A DNA stretch of 64,000 nucleotides from Pseudomonadota bacterium (GTDB lineage: Bacteria; Pseudomonadota; Gammaproteobacteria; Burkholderiales; Rhodocyclaceae): contig JAFEFC010000018.1 in the NCBI GenBank assembly GCA_018240785.1, forward strand, positions 40,561 to 104,560, written 5' to 3'. A model generated the notes under the pieces. The model had not been told where the DNA came from. It saw only the letters and a list, made by a program, of their open reading frames with translations, and did no database searches. A program made the position numbers and the translations under genes. This document shows, piece after piece, positions 1 through 6,398 of the stretch (within the stretch, counting starts at the first letter, position 1; each line of letters starts with the position of its first letter).

Positions 1-186
1 GACGACGATGGCGTCGTCGCTGGCCGCGACCACCTTGCCGTCGAAGGGCTGGGGGTCGATGGCGAAGCCCAGCGTCGAGGACTGCGGCTGATCATCGAAC
101 ACGCGATACTTGAACGACCGCACGTTGCGGGGCACATGGCCTGCGACAAGCGAAGGCATCATGGATTTGATGAGGGAACGGTCCAT
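1..186 (-). CDS. Hypothetical ICE protein (partial, N-terminal 62 residues)
   Basis: The reading frame starts at ATG 186 behind a GGAG Shine-Dalgarno sequence and runs off the left edge, so only the N-terminus is visible. It begins MDRSLIKSMMPSLVAGHVPR and contains FKYRVFDDQ. I do not recognise a family. It is the most distal of a series of leftward ICE genes. Its own leader carries a stem-loop (222-247) and a copy of the three-hairpin element (285-357), which suggests it is transcribed or controlled separately. Confidence 0.65.
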   Translation of the reverse strand, partial: MDRSLIKSMMPSLVAGHVPRNVRSFKYRVFDDQPQSSTLGFAIDPQPFDGKVVAASDDAIVV

Positions 187-221
187 GGGAATCTCCTTGA
201 GGAAGAACAAGGGATTCCCCG

Positions 222-247
222 CCCGCAAGGGAGAGGTCCCTTGTGGG
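222..247 (-). promoter_or_regulatory. Leader stem-loop
   Basis: Arms 222-232 and 237-247 pair over 11 positions (one G-U) around a 4-nt loop. It sits 36-61 nt upstream of the ATG at 186. Comparable hairpins precede most other small genes of this ICE segment. Confidence 0.5.
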
Positions 248-284
248 TGGATGGACGCGGTGCGTCCGTAGGAAGAAACAACCA

Positions 285-357
285 GCGCGGTTTCCCGTGC
301 TTGCAGCCTCGAAGGTCTCGGCTGCCTGGGCATGTGTCGGCAACGCCGACGAACATG
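285..357 (-). repeat. Three-hairpin leader element, copy A
   Basis: It shares layout with copies at 3263-3329 and 4159-4222. In plus-strand order there is a weak G/C hairpin, then GCAGCC (303-308) pairing GGCTGC (320-325), then a long hairpin with outer CATGT (331-335)/ACATG (353-357) and inner GTCGGC (336-341)/GCCGAC (345-350). The stem sequences differ between copies but still pair. It lies about 100 nt upstream of the gene starting at 186. Confidence 0.5.
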
Positions 358-440
358 GGGGCAAGGATGGCCCTGGGCCGGGCTACCCGCCCGCATGAAA
401 CGGCACTGCGCCGCACCCGGTTTCCCGCGCTGGGGACAAG

Positions 441-462
441 AAAAAGGCCCCTCGAAAGGGGC
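441..462 (-). terminator. Rho-independent terminator
   Basis: Read on the minus strand, GCCCC (462-458) pairs with GGGGC (451-447) across a 6-nt loop and is followed at once by CTTTTT. It lies just past the stop of the gene ending at 471, so it ends that single-gene transcript. Confidence 0.7.
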
Positions 463-470
463 TGGTTGGA

Positions 471-749
471 TCAGGCTTGGTACACGAAGTAGTGTTCGCG
501 CTGACGCGGGAAGAACACATGCTTCCACGTGTCGCCGCCGGTGTTGCCACCGTCGAAGACGACCATCTCGTAGTCGTCAATGTCGGTGTCCACCAAGTCG
601 GCGCCGGCGATATGGCGCATGTGCAGCGTGCCGTGCGTGCGCTCGAATACCAGGATCTGGCCGATGGCGTCGTCCTGGCTCATGGCGTTGACGCAGGCTC
701 CGAGCTGGTGCTCGAAGTCCGGTGCGCGCGAAATGAGGTTGGGGAACAT
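471..749 (-). CDS. Hypothetical ICE protein, 92 aa
   Basis: The start at 749 (MFPNLISRAPDFEHQ) is chosen because AGGAG lies 6-10 nt upstream; the open frame continues further up without a ribosome site. The protein is small and acidic, with DTDIDDYEMVVFDGG and a C-terminal WKHVFFPRQREHYFVY stretch rich in aromatic residues. No family is recognised. It is followed by its own terminator and preceded by a leader hairpin, so it looks like an independent transcription unit in the ICE accessory array. Confidence 0.7.
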   Translation of the reverse strand: MFPNLISRAPDFEHQLGACVNAMSQDDAIGQILVFERTHGTLHMRHIAGADLVDTDIDDYEMVVFDGGNTGGDTWKHVFFPRQREHYFVYQA

Positions 750-772
750 GAGGTTGCTCCTATGAAAATGGA

Positions 773-802
773 CCAGCCCGACTCTTGGGGGAGACGGGCT
801 GG
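773..802 (-). promoter_or_regulatory. Leader stem-loop
   Basis: CCAGCCCG (773-780) and CGGGCTGG (795-802) form a perfect 8-bp stem, 24-53 nt upstream of the ATG at 749. Confidence 0.5.
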
Positions 803-843
803 CATGAGGGGACAAAGAGGAAGACCCGCGTGTCGCGCGGCTG

Positions 844-1581
844 CTAGCCCTCGGCCAGCGGCAGGCCCAGCAACGCGGGTGCGTCTGCATCGAGGATGAG
901 GATGCGCACATCGGCCTGGCCAGCCAGTTCAAGGATGTTCGCCAGGTCGTCCGGCATGCCCTTGTTCCGGTGCTCCTGTCGAAGCTGCTCGGCGGTGATG
1001 CCCTCGGCGTGCTCCAGGTTCTGGTCCGTCCAGGGCGTGGAAATCAGCTTGACGCCGATCGCCGGGCTGTACGGCACACGGAAGGCGATGAACAACATGG
1101 CCTCCGGCGTGGCGATGTCCGCCAGGCCGGCGAGGTAGTGCCAGCTATCGACCGTGATGTGCTCACGGCTGATTTCCCAGCACCGGCTGTAGTAGCCGGT
1201 CTCGAAACTCAGGCGCTGCATCGCTTCCCGCGCGGCCTCGGCCGAATAGGCGTCACCGACGTGGACTGGGCGGCCGTCGAAGTCCTCGCCATGGATGGCA
1301 TAGACCACGGCACCGATCACACCTTCGCCGCTGACGCCTTCACCGGCATCGCATTCGGCCAGTACCTCGGCGTTCACGGCTTCGCGGCCATCGCTGACCA
1401 CGGCGAAATCGTTGGCGACGATGCAGGACGATGAAACCAGTTCCTCGTCGGAGAGGTGTTGCTGGCTCGCGTGGATGTTGCGCCAGACATGCGGGCTTCC
1501 GTCCTCGTAGCTGATGCACAGCGTGCGGACGATTTTCAGATTCCAGTAGCCACGGTGAAAGGGATTGGGTTTCTGGGACAT
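844..1581 (-). CDS. Hypothetical ICE protein, DUF5983-like C-terminus, 245 aa
   Basis: The start at 1581 (MSQKPNPFHRGYWNL) is chosen because coding character begins there; the frame stays open upstream but is arginine-rich and overlaps the next gene. The N-terminal half is unfamiliar (IVRTLCISYEDGSP). The C-terminal ~110 residues, from ISREHITVDSW to ILILDADAPAL, resemble the DUF5983 proteins common in these elements: an opening strand-helix, a central block on acceptable values and a final segment near residue 225. Function unknown. It has its own leader hairpin at 1610-1633. Confidence 0.7.
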   Translation of the reverse strand: MSQKPNPFHRGYWNLKIVRTLCISYEDGSPHVWRNIHASQQHLSDEELVSSSCIVANDFAVVSDGREAVNAEVLAECDAGEGVSGEGVIGAVVYAIHGEDFDGRPVHVGDAYSAEAAREAMQRLSFETGYYSRCWEISREHITVDSWHYLAGLADIATPEAMLFIAFRVPYSPAIGVKLISTPWTDQNLEHAEGITAEQLRQEHRNKGMPDDLANILELAGQADVRILILDADAPALLGLPLAEG

Positions 1582-1609
1582 TGGGAACTCTCCAGATTGA
1601 ATAATGGAG

Positions 1610-1633
1610 CCAATTCCCGCCACCGGGAATTGG
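1610..1633 (-). promoter_or_regulatory. Leader stem-loop
   Basis: CCAATTCCCG (1610-1619) pairs perfectly with CGGGAATTGG (1624-1633) around a 4-nt loop, 29-52 nt upstream of the ATG at 1581. Confidence 0.55.
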
Positions 1634-1661
1634 ACCCGGTGGGTTGAAAATGGAAAATGCG

Positions 1662-2348
1662 TCAGGCGGCGCTGATCGTTGGCATCTGGGCCAGTCGGTC
1701 GGCGACGCGACGGCGCACATTCAGGCGGAACTGCTCGTCGTTGATGCCTGCGAGCAGGTTGGCGGCCTCCAGCGCGATCAATGCCGAGGCCTCTTCGATG
1801 TCGGCGGACAGGATCGTCTTGCGCAGTTGGTCGCCGAGTTGGAGCGCCTGCGAGGACGTTCTGAAGACCTGGACCTCGCGGCTCAGGTAGCAGCCGTTGC
1901 CGCCGAACTCGAACAGCCTCGGCCTGCTGCAATGCCAGCAGCCTTCGAACTGGATGGCGGTCAGGCGATGGCCGTCATCGAAGCAGGAAGCGATCAGAAG
2001 CAAGGCTTCCAGGTCGGCGCTGTCCTCGAACTTGTGGTGCTCGATCAGGTTCTCCAGCTCCGCGTCCTGCTCGGCACCGAAGTGCGCGGCCAGCCGTTCG
2101 AGCAGAGGTGGAATCGACAACTCTTCGTCGTCGGGCATGGGGATGCCGAGTTGTGCGGCCAGGTCTTCCAGGCCGTCCAGCACATCCGTCCAGCGCGGAT
2201 CATTGGTCTCGGCGATCTGGGCGATGTAGGCCTGCCCGTTGCCGGGATGGCCTTCGTTCAGCGCGAAGGCGCCGAACAGCGCCTTGATGACGGGGGTGAC
2301 ACGCTCCAGCACGAGAACGCCCGTGCCTTCGTAGTAGTTGTTCGCCAT
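1662..2348 (-). CDS. Hypothetical ICE protein, 228 aa
   Basis: The start at 2348 (MANNYYEGTGVLVLERVTP) follows AAAGGAGCCACC. The protein is acidic and probably mostly helical, with a cysteine/histidine-containing central motif (FEGCWHCSRPRLFEFGGNGCYL) and a C-terminal helical region (AADRLAQMP-type). Proteins with this N-terminus are typical cargo of clc-like ICEs, but no function is known to me. It stands as a single gene with a 10-bp leader hairpin at 2421-2452. Confidence 0.7.
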   Translation of the reverse strand: MANNYYEGTGVLVLERVTPVIKALFGAFALNEGHPGNGQAYIAQIAETNDPRWTDVLDGLEDLAAQLGIPMPDDEELSIPPLLERLAAHFGAEQDAELENLIEHHKFEDSADLEALLLIASCFDDGHRLTAIQFEGCWHCSRPRLFEFGGNGCYLSREVQVFRTSSQALQLGDQLRKTILSADIEEASALIALEAANLLAGINDEQFRLNVRRRVADRLAQMPTISAA

Positions 2349-2420
2349 GGTGGCTCCTTTCGAGAAAGCGGAGCCAGCCCATGCGGACGATGGCATCCGC
2401 AGGGTGATGGAGAAGAAATT

Positions 2421-2452
2421 GAGGGACATGGCCTTTTGGGCGCATGTCCCTC
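2421..2452 (-). promoter_or_regulatory. Leader stem-loop
   Basis: GAGGGACATG (2421-2430) and CATGTCCCTC (2443-2452) form a perfect 10-bp stem with a 12-nt loop, 73-104 nt upstream of the ATG at 2348. Confidence 0.55.
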
Positions 2453-2491
2453 TCGGGGGGAACGAAAGACAGTGGTGTGCCGGAGACCGGC

Positions 2492-2884
2492 TCACCAACC
2501 GTTGTAGTTCACGAGCAGGTCGGCGATGACCTTGCGGCGTTGCAGGTCGAGACCGTCGAAGTCCGACAGCCCGTGGAAGTGGCAGCGCTTGAGCATGGCA
2601 CCGCCCTCACGCGCGTTGTAGAAGCTGACCATGGCAGACAGGAACATGCGTTCGCCGCTGCTCAGGACGCCGAGGGCGTCGTTGAGCCGCAGCATGTTGG
2701 GACGCAGATCCCACTTGCTCTTGGCCTGGTTCAGACCTTCACGGGTGCCGTCGCCGAACCACTCGGGGCCAGCAATCTCGACGCCACGCTTCCATGCCTC
2801 GAAAAAGGCTTGAGGCGCGGCGGCGAAATGCTGTTCTTCCCGCATGATCTGATCGACGACTTCCCGCGGCAGTAGCTGGTTCAT
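2492..2884 (-). CDS. Hypothetical ICE protein, 130 aa
   Basis: The start at 2884 (MNQLLPREVVDQIMREEQ) is set by GGAGG 9-13 nt upstream. The protein has a helical N-terminus, a GPEWFGDGTREGLNQAKSKW segment and a cysteine/histidine pair (KRCHFHGLSDFDGL). The ending RRKVIADLLVNYNGW is compact. No family is recognised. It follows the 74-aa gene at 2907-3131 with only 22 nt between stop and start, so the two are probably cotranscribed. Confidence 0.7.
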   Translation of the reverse strand: MNQLLPREVVDQIMREEQHFAAAPQAFFEAWKRGVEIAGPEWFGDGTREGLNQAKSKWDLRPNMLRLNDALGVLSSGERMFLSAMVSFYNAREGGAMLKRCHFHGLSDFDGLDLQRRKVIADLLVNYNGW

Positions 2885-2906
2885 GACGTGATTCCTCCAG
2901 TTTGGA

Positions 2907-3131
2907 TCAAGGAACGGCGAGCTGGGACCAGCCGCCTCTTTCGAGGGCACGTTGAGCCGCGGCATAGCTGCGGAAGTACTCGCGGGATTCCCGCGAAACG
3001 GGGCCTTCGGTATCGCGCGTGCCGATGTAGTGGCCGGCGGCGCTTTGCAGGACTTCGAGCGGCAGGAACTTGCCGCAGTAGGTCGAGGCCAATTGCCCGA
3101 AGGTTTGGCCGAAAGAGGCTTGCTGGGACAT
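2907..3131 (-). CDS. Hypothetical ICE protein, 74 aa
   Basis: The start at 3131 (MSQQASFGQTFGQLASTYCGK) follows AAGGAG. The small basic-to-neutral protein contains FLPLEVLQSAAGHYIGTRD and SRESREYFRSYAAAQ. Family unknown. Its 330-nt leader contains both a stem-loop (3151-3186) and three-hairpin copy B (3263-3329), which makes it the first gene of a two-gene unit with 2492-2884. Confidence 0.65.
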   Translation of the reverse strand: MSQQASFGQTFGQLASTYCGKFLPLEVLQSAAGHYIGTRDTEGPVSRESREYFRSYAAAQRALERGGWSQLAVP

Positions 3132-3150
3132 GGATAGGCTCCTTGGAAAA

Positions 3151-3186
3151 GCGGGGCCTCGTCCCTCACGGGATGGCGGCTCCCGC
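3151..3186 (-). promoter_or_regulatory. Leader stem-loop
   Basis: GCGGG (3151-3155) pairs with CCCGC (3182-3186), GCC (3156-3158) with GGC (3175-3177), and TCCC (3162-3165) with GGGA (3170-3173). It lies 20-55 nt upstream of the ATG at 3131. Confidence 0.45.
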
Positions 3187-3262
3187 ACGCGGTTGATAAA
3201 AGGCATCGACGTCACGAGGACGCGCGTCCGCAGACTTGATGCGATGCGGACTGGTGGGTAAC

Positions 3263-3329
3263 GCGGGAGAGACCCGCGACAGCCTAAAACCCTGGCTGCT
3301 GGCATGTGCTGACGAATCAGCGAACATGC
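3263..3329 (-). repeat. Three-hairpin leader element, copy B
   Basis: Hairpin 1 is GCGGG (3263-3267)/CCCGC (3273-3277). Hairpin 2 is CAGCC (3280-3284)/GGCTG (3294-3298). Hairpin 3 has outer GCATGT (3302-3307)/ACATGC (3324-3329) and inner GCTGA (3308-3312)/TCAGC (3317-3321). Same order and spacing as copies A and C. It lies about 130 nt upstream of the gene starting at 3131. Confidence 0.55.
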
Positions 3330-3402
3330 GGGCAGCTTCGTGCGCGGACCGCGCTGCGTCAGTTGGAAAATGGCATCCAGCCCAGACCCGATTGATGGGG
3401 AC

Positions 3403-3436
3403 CGAAAGAAAGAAGCCCCGCATCGAGTGCGGGGCT
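3403..3436 (-). terminator. Rho-independent terminator
   Basis: On the minus strand AGCCCCGCA (3436-3428) pairs perfectly with TGCGGGGCT (3422-3414) around 5 nt and runs into a T-rich TCTTTCTTTC tail. It ends the gene whose stop is at 3462. Confidence 0.65.
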
Positions 3437-3461
3437 GTCAGGAGGGTGCGGTGACGCTGGG

Positions 3462-4019
3462 TCAGTCGGGCTTGTCGCCCAGGACATACTGCTTCCACAA
3501 ATCGAATGCCTGCTCGGGTGGAAGCTCGGCCAGGATGACGATGGGCTGGGCCTGCCGGGCGCGCAGCGAAGCGAAGTACGCCTTCCGGTCGGCGATGGCC
3601 TTGAGCTTGATGCCCTTGATAAACAGCAGTTTGCCTTCCTTGATGAACAGCACCTTGTTGCCGATGTCGCGGTTGAATGCGGCTCGCACCTTGCGTTCCG
3701 CGTGCATGGCGTCGGCCAGCTCATCGACCAGGAAGTCGAGCGTCATGTCGATGTAGTGAGGGTCTTCACTCTCGTGGCCGAGGTCAAGCGGCGCAGGCGG
3801 CAGGCCCTTGGCGAAGGCTTCGGCCTGCGCCAGTAGCCCCGCCTTGCCGTTGAGCGCGTGGAGGAACGTCGAGCCACCGTGGCCGTCGTTGCGGGCCTCG
3901 GCGATGGGAGTACCGTCGAACACGACGGTTGCGTTGAAGCACAGTGTTTCCTCGCTGGCGAAGTCGGCCACCTTGAGGTTCTTCAGCGTAATGCGGTCTT
4001 GCTTGGTGATGTTGTCCAT
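3462..4019 (-). CDS. Hypothetical ICE protein, 185 aa
   Basis: The start at 4019 (MDNITKQDRITLKNLKVAD) is where the conserved-looking sequence begins; the upstream open frame has no plausible coding content. The protein reads as an alpha/beta domain with FNATVVFDGTPIAEARNDGHGG near residue 45, an acidic LDFLVDELADAM helix and a repeated lysine motif (KVLFIKEGKLLFIKGIKLK). No family is recognised. It is a single gene with its own leader elements and a terminator at 3403-3436. Confidence 0.7.
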   Translation of the reverse strand: MDNITKQDRITLKNLKVADFASEETLCFNATVVFDGTPIAEARNDGHGGSTFLHALNGKAGLLAQAEAFAKGLPPAPLDLGHESEDPHYIDMTLDFLVDELADAMHAERKVRAAFNRDIGNKVLFIKEGKLLFIKGIKLKAIADRKAYFASLRARQAQPIVILAELPPEQAFDLWKQYVLGDKPD

Positions 4020-4059
4020 GGGGAAGTCCTGAGATCGACCGGGTGGCGACATGCTCCTG

Positions 4060-4082
4060 ACGGGACGTGGCGGCCATCCCGT
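4060..4082 (-). promoter_or_regulatory. Leader stem-loop
   Basis: ACGGGA (4060-4065) pairs with TCCCGT (4077-4082) around 11 nt, 41-63 nt upstream of the ATG at 4019. Confidence 0.4.
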
Positions 4083-4158
4083 GGGTTGGAGAAATGAGGC
4101 ATCGATGCCCAGTGGGCAGCGTTCGCCGGTGAGATGCCGAGGCGAACTGGCGGGTGGC

Positions 4159-4222
4159 GTGGGTGAAACCCGCGGCAGCCTTGACACCCTGGCTACGGGC
4201 TGTTGCCGAACCATCGGCAATG
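4159..4222 (-). repeat. Three-hairpin leader element, copy C
   Basis: Hairpin 1 is GTGGGT (4159-4164)/ACCCGC (4168-4173) with one wobble. Hairpin 2 is AGCC (4177-4180)/GGCT (4191-4194). Hairpin 3 is TTGCCGA (4203-4209)/TCGGCAA (4214-4220). Stem bases differ from copies A and B while pairing is kept. It lies about 140 nt upstream of the gene starting at 4019. Confidence 0.5.
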
Positions 4223-4262
4223 CAAGAGGGAGAATGGAGTGGCCCGCAGGCTGCGTCGCCGA

Positions 4263-5861
4263 TCAATCCGAAGCGGTCGAGCCCGTCTTGTGCAGGTACT
4301 GCACCAGGCGCTGGCCCAGCCACGCCATGCACGGGACGGCCATGGAGTTGCCGATCGCCTTGTAGCGCGGAGCATCTGCAGCGGGCTTGCCGCGGTACGG
4401 GATCAGCGTGTAGTCGTCGGGCATGCCTTGCAGCCGCTCGCACTCCACGGGCATCAGCCGCCGCACCCGCCAATGCGACCAGTCGCCGGGGCCAGGGTCG
4501 TTCCAGTCGTAGCGGAAATGCGCCTCGAAGTCGGGAGCCAGGACATAGGGCTTGTCCGCGCCGCCGCCGCTGGTGCGCAGTGCGCCCGCTACGCTGCCGC
4601 CCAGCTCGGCGGCAAGACCCTGCTCGCGGCCGTGCAGAGACACGCAGGCCACCATAGGTACGCCGTAGCCCGGCTTGCCGTTGGACAGCACGGTGCAAGC
4701 GACCTGGCCATGGCCCGACTCGAAGCGCACTTCACCGCGGTTGTTCTGCGCGAACGCGATGGCGGGCACGACCCCGGCGTTCGCATGGCTGTTGCAATGG
4801 CCGCCAGCGCGCAACGTCGGTGTCAGGTCGAGCGTGGCATCGGCGCCGCTGCCCTGCGCGATGAAGGCGATGATCGGAACACCCTTGCCGGTGCCGTCCT
4901 CGCTGCTGCCCTTGCCGTTGTTGGCGGTGTCGAGGGTGTGGCTGATGTTGCCTGCGACGGATTGCACCAAGTAGGTCTCGGTGCAGATGTCGTGCTTCGG
5001 GCCGCCAGCCATCAAACTGGCTGCAAGATCGGTCGGGCCACGCCCATTGCTGAACCCAAACGTCGTCGTGACCTTGCCGCAGGGCTGCTTCAGTCCTGCA
5101 TATCCGTCTGCTGGGTCAACACTAGGTTCAGCAGTGCAGGCAGCTTCTTGCCACGGCGCGCTGCCCGCACAAGAATCCCCGAGCAGGCCTGCGCGCTCAA
5201 AAAGTACTTCTGCGGGATCGAGGTCATCTCCACCACTTGCCACAAGAAACACACGCTTGCGGCGTTGGGCGACACCGAAATATTGAGCATCGAGCACGCG
5301 CCAGGCGATGCGGCGGCGGGGTCCAGACACACAACCAGCGTACGCCCATTTTTCCCCTGGCGGCTGGAGCGCACGGCTTTCTCCGGCCAGTGCGCCCAGG
5401 AAATGCCCGAAGGCATTGCTGCGGTCGTTGAGTACGCCTGGGACGTTTTCCCAGACGAGCGTGGCCGCCGGGCGGCTGTCTTGTTGGCGGGTTTGGTCGA
5501 TGGCATTGGCAAGCTCCACATAGGCAAGGGAAAGGGCACCGCGCGGGTCATCCAGCCCGCGACGGCTACCTGCAACGCTGAACGACTGGCACGGCGTGCC
5601 GCCGACCAGGATGTCGGGCGCTGGCACAGTGCCGGCACGCACCTGGCGGGCGATCGCGGTCATGTCGCCCAGATTGGGCACGCGGGGGTAACGGTGGGCG
5701 AGCACGGCGCTCGGGAACGGCTCGATCTCGGCGAACCATGCGGCTTCGAGGCCGAGAGGTTGCCAGGCGAGGCTCACGGCCTCAATGCCGCTGCACACGC
5801 TGCCGTACAGCAGTGGCGCGGTTTGGGGCACACCGCGTGGGGGGCGAGGTTGCGGGTTCAT
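4263..5861 (-). CDS. dcm: DNA (cytosine-5-)-methyltransferase, 532 aa
   Basis: It methylates cytosine C5 in DNA. Motif I is GSVCSGIEAVSLAW near residue 20, motif IV with the catalytic cysteine is GGTPCQSFSVAG near 90, motif VI is WENVPGVL, motif VIII is AQRRKRVFL, and motif X is YKAIGNSMAVPCMAWLGQRL at the C-terminus. The start at 5861 is set by AGGAG 8-12 nt upstream. A long low-conservation stretch separates motif VIII from the C-terminal motifs and probably holds the target-recognition domain. No restriction endonuclease is adjacent, so it is likely a solitary enzyme that protects or marks the transferring element. Confidence 0.93.
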   Translation of the reverse strand: MNPQPRPPRGVPQTAPLLYGSVCSGIEAVSLAWQPLGLEAAWFAEIEPFPSAVLAHRYPRVPNLGDMTAIARQVRAGTVPAPDILVGGTPCQSFSVAGSRRGLDDPRGALSLAYVELANAIDQTRQQDSRPAATLVWENVPGVLNDRSNAFGHFLGALAGESRALQPPGEKWAYAGCVSGPRRRIAWRVLDAQYFGVAQRRKRVFLVASGGDDLDPAEVLFERAGLLGDSCAGSAPWQEAACTAEPSVDPADGYAGLKQPCGKVTTTFGFSNGRGPTDLAASLMAGGPKHDICTETYLVQSVAGNISHTLDTANNGKGSSEDGTGKGVPIIAFIAQGSGADATLDLTPTLRAGGHCNSHANAGVVPAIAFAQNNRGEVRFESGHGQVACTVLSNGKPGYGVPMVACVSLHGREQGLAAELGGSVAGALRTSGGGADKPYVLAPDFEAHFRYDWNDPGPGDWSHWRVRRLMPVECERLQGMPDDYTLIPYRGKPAADAPRYKAIGNSMAVPCMAWLGQRLVQYLHKTGSTASD

Positions 5862-6398
5862 GTCGGGTCTCCTGTTTGTGTGGCCTTGGACTGTGTGGCC
5901 GGGCCGGGACGTTGATCGGCAGGAGAAAGGCGCCGAAGGCCCAGTGGCCTCCGGCTCGGGATGACAGAACCACCCGTGGGCTGTTGCAGGCCCGGTTGTC
6001 GCTAGAACCGGCTGCTCATCAAGCAATCGCACCCGGCGCATGTCGTGGTTGGCGCCGGCATCTTCTGGCGCACATCCGCGCACAAAAGGAGCCCAGTTTT
6101 TCGCCGTTGGGCACGGCATCGAATACCGCTGACCACGAAGGGTCTCCGGGTGGCTCGCAGGCGGGCAAGCCATCGGGGGACCCTTCGCAGAAGCGGAAAA
6201 ATGCAGATCAGTAGAACGCGCCGGGAAACCCCGGACATGGTTCGTGGAGAAGCTACCTTCAGGTCCCGCGGCCGGGGACGGCCGGGCGGGACGCGCACAC
6301 GGACAAGAGAAGGCGTTGCGCGCTGGGCGTCCCGCAGGGCGTGCGGGACATGGGCCACGCCGCCGATGGCGGACACGGCTCTCGGGGAACGGGGTCGG
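5862..6398. other. 537-bp intergenic region, no convincing gene
   Basis: Several short open frames exist here, but none combines a ribosome site with plausible protein sequence. The region holds G/C-rich stem-loops, for example GTCCCGC (6329-6335)/GCGGGAC (6343-6349) followed by a CCGCC/GGCGG hairpin. This could be a divergent relative of the leader elements seen to the left. It is the leader of the methyltransferase gene and the downstream flank of topB. Confidence 0.5.

Noticed and set aside
136-492. Rightward open frame of 118 codons at the left edge
   Set aside because: It overlaps the supported leftward gene at 1-186, its terminator and leader structures, has no ribosome site and shows arginine-rich antisense-type sequence.
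4203-5915. Long rightward frame of 570 codons opposite the methyltransferase
   Set aside because: It is the antisense of a gene with all C5-methyltransferase motifs; long antisense frames are common in high-GC DNA.
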